The position numbers and the translations under genes are program-made. The notes under the pieces were generated by a model that did no database searches, had not been told where the DNA came from, and was given only the letters and a program-made list of their open reading frames with translations. Source: JADFNB01 sp036397455 (GTDB lineage: Bacteria; Gemmatimonadota; Gemmatimonadetes; Gemmatimonadales; GWC2-71-9). From it: 64,000 nt of DNA. The stretch lies in assembly GCA_036397455.1 (NCBI GenBank), contig DASWIX010000062.1, positions 1 to 64,000 of the forward strand, given 5' to 3'. Of this stretch, positions 61,551 through 64,000 are shown one piece after another. The first letter of the stretch is position 1; each line of letters begins with the position of its first letter.

Positions 61551-62726
61551 ATGGCGGTGCTTGATCGGATCGATCTCGAAGAAGTACGCCAGGCGCTGCG
61601 CGAGCGAGGGCTCGACGGCTGGTTGCTGTACGATTTCCACGGCGTCAATCCGGTGACCGCGCGGGTGCTCGGCATCGGGGGGATGGCCACACGGCGCCTG
61701 TTCGTGCTCCTGCCGGCCACCGGAGATCCGGTCGCGGTGGCGCACCGGATCGAGCTGCAACCGCTCGACGGGTTCCCGGGCACCGTCCACCCATACGCGC
61801 GGTGGGAGGAACTGCACGGGCTGCTGGAGAACCTGGTTCGCGGCAAGCGTCTGGCGATGGAAGTCTCCCCGGAGGACGGCGTGCCCTATCTCGACCGTGT
61901 ACCGGCGGGGGTCGTGGAGTTGATTCGCCGCTTCGGCGGCGAGGTCATCGGCTCGGCGGATCTCGTGACGATGTTCGCCGCGCGCTGGAGCCAGCAGGAG
62001 ACGGCCGATCACAGGTACGCGGCTGAGGCGTTGGCGGGCATCGCCCGCTCCACGATGGCTGAGGTGATCACGCAGGTCGGCTCCGCGCGGGAGTATGCGG
62101 TCCAACAGGCCGTGGTCCGTCAGATGCAGGCGAAGGGTCTGACCATGGATCACCCGCCTATCGTGGGGTTTGGGCCCAATGCGGCCAATCCCCACTACGA
62201 ACCGCGGGACGGAGCCGACGCGCTGCTGGAGGAGGATGCCGTCGTCCTGCTGGACTTGTGGGGGGGGCGGTCACTCCAGACCGTGTTTGCCGACCAGACC
62301 TGGATGGGTTTCGCCGGCGGGCAACCTCCCGACGAGGTCGTCCGGGTGTGGGAGACCGTGCGCGACGCGCGCGATGCGGCGATCGATCGGTTGCGGTCGG
62401 GGATCGAGGCCGGCGAGCAGGTGAGCGGAGCGGACCTGGACATCGCGGCGCGCGGGCTGATCACCGAACGCGGATATGGCGACGCCTTCGTCCACCGGAC
62501 GGGCCACTCCATCGATATCGACCTGCACGGGTCCGGGCCGCATCTCGACAGCTATGAGACCGATGACCGCCGCATCCTGTTGCCCGGTGTCGGGTTTTCG
62601 GTGGAGCCGGGCGTCTACCTCACCGGCCGGTTCGGCGTGCGGAGCGAAGTCAACGTGATGGTGACCGCCGAAGGGCCCGTGGTGACGCCCGCCACGCCGC
62701 AGATCGACTTGATCGTGCGAACCTAG
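61551..62726 (+). CDS. M24 Xaa-Pro aminopeptidase-like enzyme
   Basis: 391 residues, AAGGAG before ATG 61551. N-terminal creatinase-like domain (~1-140), then the pita-bread catalytic domain: metal ligands Asp in VVLLDLWGG, Asp in VFADQTW, His in HRTGHSID, Glu in FSVEPGVYL and Glu in VRSEVNVMV. Five ligands intact. Peptide tidy-up role likely. Convergent with ctaA, 6 nt apart. Confidence 0.93.
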   Translation: MAVLDRIDLEEVRQALRERGLDGWLLYDFHGVNPVTARVLGIGGMATRRLFVLLPATGDPVAVAHRIELQPLDGFPGTVHPYARWEELHGLLENLVRGKRLAMEVSPEDGVPYLDRVPAGVVELIRRFGGEVIGSADLVTMFAARWSQQETADHRYAAEALAGIARSTMAEVITQVGSAREYAVQQAVVRQMQAKGLTMDHPPIVGFGPNAANPHYEPRDGADALLEEDAVVLLDLWGGRSLQTVFADQTWMGFAGGQPPDEVVRVWETVRDARDAAIDRLRSGIEAGEQVSGADLDIAARGLITERGYGDAFVHRTGHSIDIDLHGSGPHLDSYETDDRRILLPGVGFSVEPGVYLTGRFGVRSEVNVMVTAEGPVVTPATPQIDLIVRT

Positions 62727-62732
62727 CCGGCG

Positions 62733-63665
62733 CTACGGTGACTCGTCGCCCGCCGCGCCGGCCGCGCCCGCCGCGGGTCCGGAAGCGGTCAGCCAGCTGA
62801 AGTAGACCAGGACCGTCCACACCCCGGTGCCGAGCGCCGCATGGACGGTGCGTAGCGGCATCGGAAGCAGATGCACGATCATCAGGGCCGCGACCGCCAC
62901 ATGGAAGGCGAGCAGTGCGGTCGTCCCCCACGCCGCGCGCCGGATCGGTGCCGGGTCACCGCGTTTCGTGGTCGCGGCGACGATACCGATCATGTGCACG
63001 ACGAGGCCGTAGGCGACGAGCCGATGCATCCAGTGGAGATGCGCGTATCCCTGTCCACTCGCGGGCCAGATGGATCCGCTACACAGCGGGAACCCGAGGC
63101 AGGCGAGCCCGGCGCCGAGATTCGCCGTGAGCGCTCCGAGCAACAGCGCCACGCCTGACATCGCGAGCGCGACCACCACGCCGCGAAACGCGCGGGCCGG
63201 TGTACCGCCTCGCCTCGCGGGGCCATACGAACACCTCAGTGCGACGACGAGGACGACCGCCAGTAATGCAAGCGCATTACTCATGTGCAGCACGACGACC
63301 CACGGCGGCAATTCGAACCACACGGTGACCGCACCCAGCATCACCTGCGTCACGAGGAGCAACACCGCGAGGTAGGCTGGACCCGTTATGCCTCCCGCGC
63401 CGCCGATCCCCGGCTCCCGGCGCTTCACCCATGCCATCGTCGCTTGCAGGATAACGAGAATGCTCACGGTCGCCGCGGCGAGCCGGTGGCCCCATTCGAT
63501 CAGGACTTCGGGGTTGTCGAGCGGGGGGATGAGGCGACCGTTGCACAACGGCCAGTGGTCGCCGCAGCCCAGTCCCGATCCGGTGATGCGCACGATAGGC
63601 GAAAGCGCCACGAGGACGAACGCGGACACGACGGTCGCGATGGAGAGTACGCGGAGTGGTTTCAT
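62733..63665 (-). CDS. ctaA: heme A synthase (CtaA/Cox15)
   Basis: 310 residues, eight membrane helices in two homologous halves. Heme ligands: His in IEWGHRLAA, HMSNA, HWMHRLVAY and HAALGTG. Cys pairs in both loops (GLGCGDHWPLCNG; GLACLGFPLCSG). Converts heme O to heme A for the cytochrome oxidase whose copper chaperones lie at 22.7-24.6 kb. Confidence 0.95.
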   Translation of the reverse strand: MKPLRVLSIATVVSAFVLVALSPIVRITGSGLGCGDHWPLCNGRLIPPLDNPEVLIEWGHRLAAATVSILVILQATMAWVKRREPGIGGAGGITGPAYLAVLLLVTQVMLGAVTVWFELPPWVVVLHMSNALALLAVVLVVALRCSYGPARRGGTPARAFRGVVVALAMSGVALLLGALTANLGAGLACLGFPLCSGSIWPASGQGYAHLHWMHRLVAYGLVVHMIGIVAATTKRGDPAPIRRAAWGTTALLAFHVAVAALMIVHLLPMPLRTVHAALGTGVWTVLVYFSWLTASGPAAGAAGAAGDESP

Positions 63666-63703
63666 GGTGCGCGAAACGTGATCAGAACGGCCGGCGGATG
63701 GAA

Positions 63704-63742
63704 GGGCGCCGCCACCGCGTTACGCCGGGGCGGCGGCGGCCC
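63704..63742. other. GC-rich hairpin downstream of antiporter gene
   Basis: Arms GGGC+GCCGCC (63704-63713) and GGCGGC+GCCC (63732-63742, one bulge) around an 18-nt loop, between the NhaC stop and ctaA start. No T tract; possible terminator without U-run. Confidence 0.4.
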
Positions 63743-63755
63743 GTCCCCTTCCCTG

Positions 63756-64000
63756 CTACAGGATGAACCCGAACACCAGGAACAGCGCCAGCGCGCCGCC
63801 CGCGGAAACGAGGGCGTACGGCAACTGCGTCCGGACATGGTCGATATGATCGGTCGCCGAGGCCATCGATGCGACGATGGTGCTGTCGGATATGGGAGAG
63901 CAATGGTCGCCGAAGATCCCGCCGCCGAGCGCCGCCGCCAGTGCGAGACTCGGATGCAATCCGAGGATTTCCACCATCGGCATCACGATCGGGATCATGA
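63756..64000 (-). CDS. NhaC-family Na+/H+ antiporter, C-terminal part
   Basis: Only the last ~80 residues are in the window; the frame runs off the right edge. GGGIFGDHCSPISDSTIVAS is the NhaC-family signature, followed by the final helix ALVSAGGALALFLVFGFIL. Exports Na+ in exchange for H+. Stop TAG at 63756. Confidence 0.88.
   Translation of the reverse strand, partial: MIPIVMPMVEILGLHPSLALAAALGGGIFGDHCSPISDSTIVASMASATDHIDHVRTQLPYALVSAGGALALFLVFGFIL

Overview
The window is GC-rich, densely packed chromosomal DNA from a Gram-negative, respiring heterotroph. The protein mix points to Gemmatimonadota or a near relative: several Hanks-type kinases (two fused to TPR ectodomains), many M16 zinc peptidases, rhomboid, CPBP and M28 proteases, secreted lipoproteins, cytochrome c and heme A maturation genes and copper-oxidase assembly genes. 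The phylum is inferred from gene content; there is no rRNA or tRNA here to confirm it.

Layout. 0.3-3.9 kb is an accessory patch: a DUF5615/DUF433 toxin-antitoxin pair, an orphan HhH-like protein, a higBA pair whose promoter is covered by two palindromes, and a mosaic of palindromes with a 125-bp direct repeat. 3.9-14.7 kb (mostly minus) holds a CPBP protease, histidine kinase, DapA-like lyase plus epimerase, infA, a histidine phosphatase, rhomboid, a Vgb-like propeller, tag and a kinase-TPR receptor. 14.9-22.6 kb has an Nramp-like carrier, desaturase, an in-frame Hsp15/M16 fusion and an ATP-grasp enzyme. 22.7-27.5 kb is a plus-strand operon for copper delivery to cytochrome oxidase (SCO1, PCuAC, CtaG) running into an M16 active/inactive pair. 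27.5-30.0 kb carries a sodium:solute symporter and an ornithine cyclodeaminase-like gene.

30.2-36.4 kb is a compact four-gene plus-strand unit with no precedent known to me: an HExxH metalloprotease with a pseudopilin-like N-terminus, a seven-repeat RCC1 lipoprotein, a transmembrane kinase with TPR ectodomain and an 85-residue membrane peptide; a soluble kinase follows convergently. 37.3-46.2 kb: MFS carrier, M28 peptidase, small envelope proteins, TPR protein, single-chain M16, Ig-like lipoprotein. 46.3-54.3 kb: cyclic-nucleotide-binding protein, CDP-alcohol transferase, OsmC, DsbA-VKOR disulfide pair, acs, and ccmABCD (ccmD is only 37 codons).

55.1-60.8 kb (minus) is an eight-gene, almost fully overlapping operon led by an ECF sigma factor and zinc-finger anti-sigma factor, followed by DUF92, a geranylgeranyl-reductase-type flavoprotein, flavin reductase, methyltransferase, SRPBCC cyclase-like protein and a FabF-type ketosynthase. 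It reads as a stress-switched biosynthetic unit with unknown product. 60.9-64.0 kb ends with a V4R-like protein, an M24 peptidase, ctaA and the tail of an NhaC antiporter cut by the window edge. The two best candidates for an undescribed system are the 30.2-36.4 kb protease/propeller/kinase unit and the sigma-factor-led operon.
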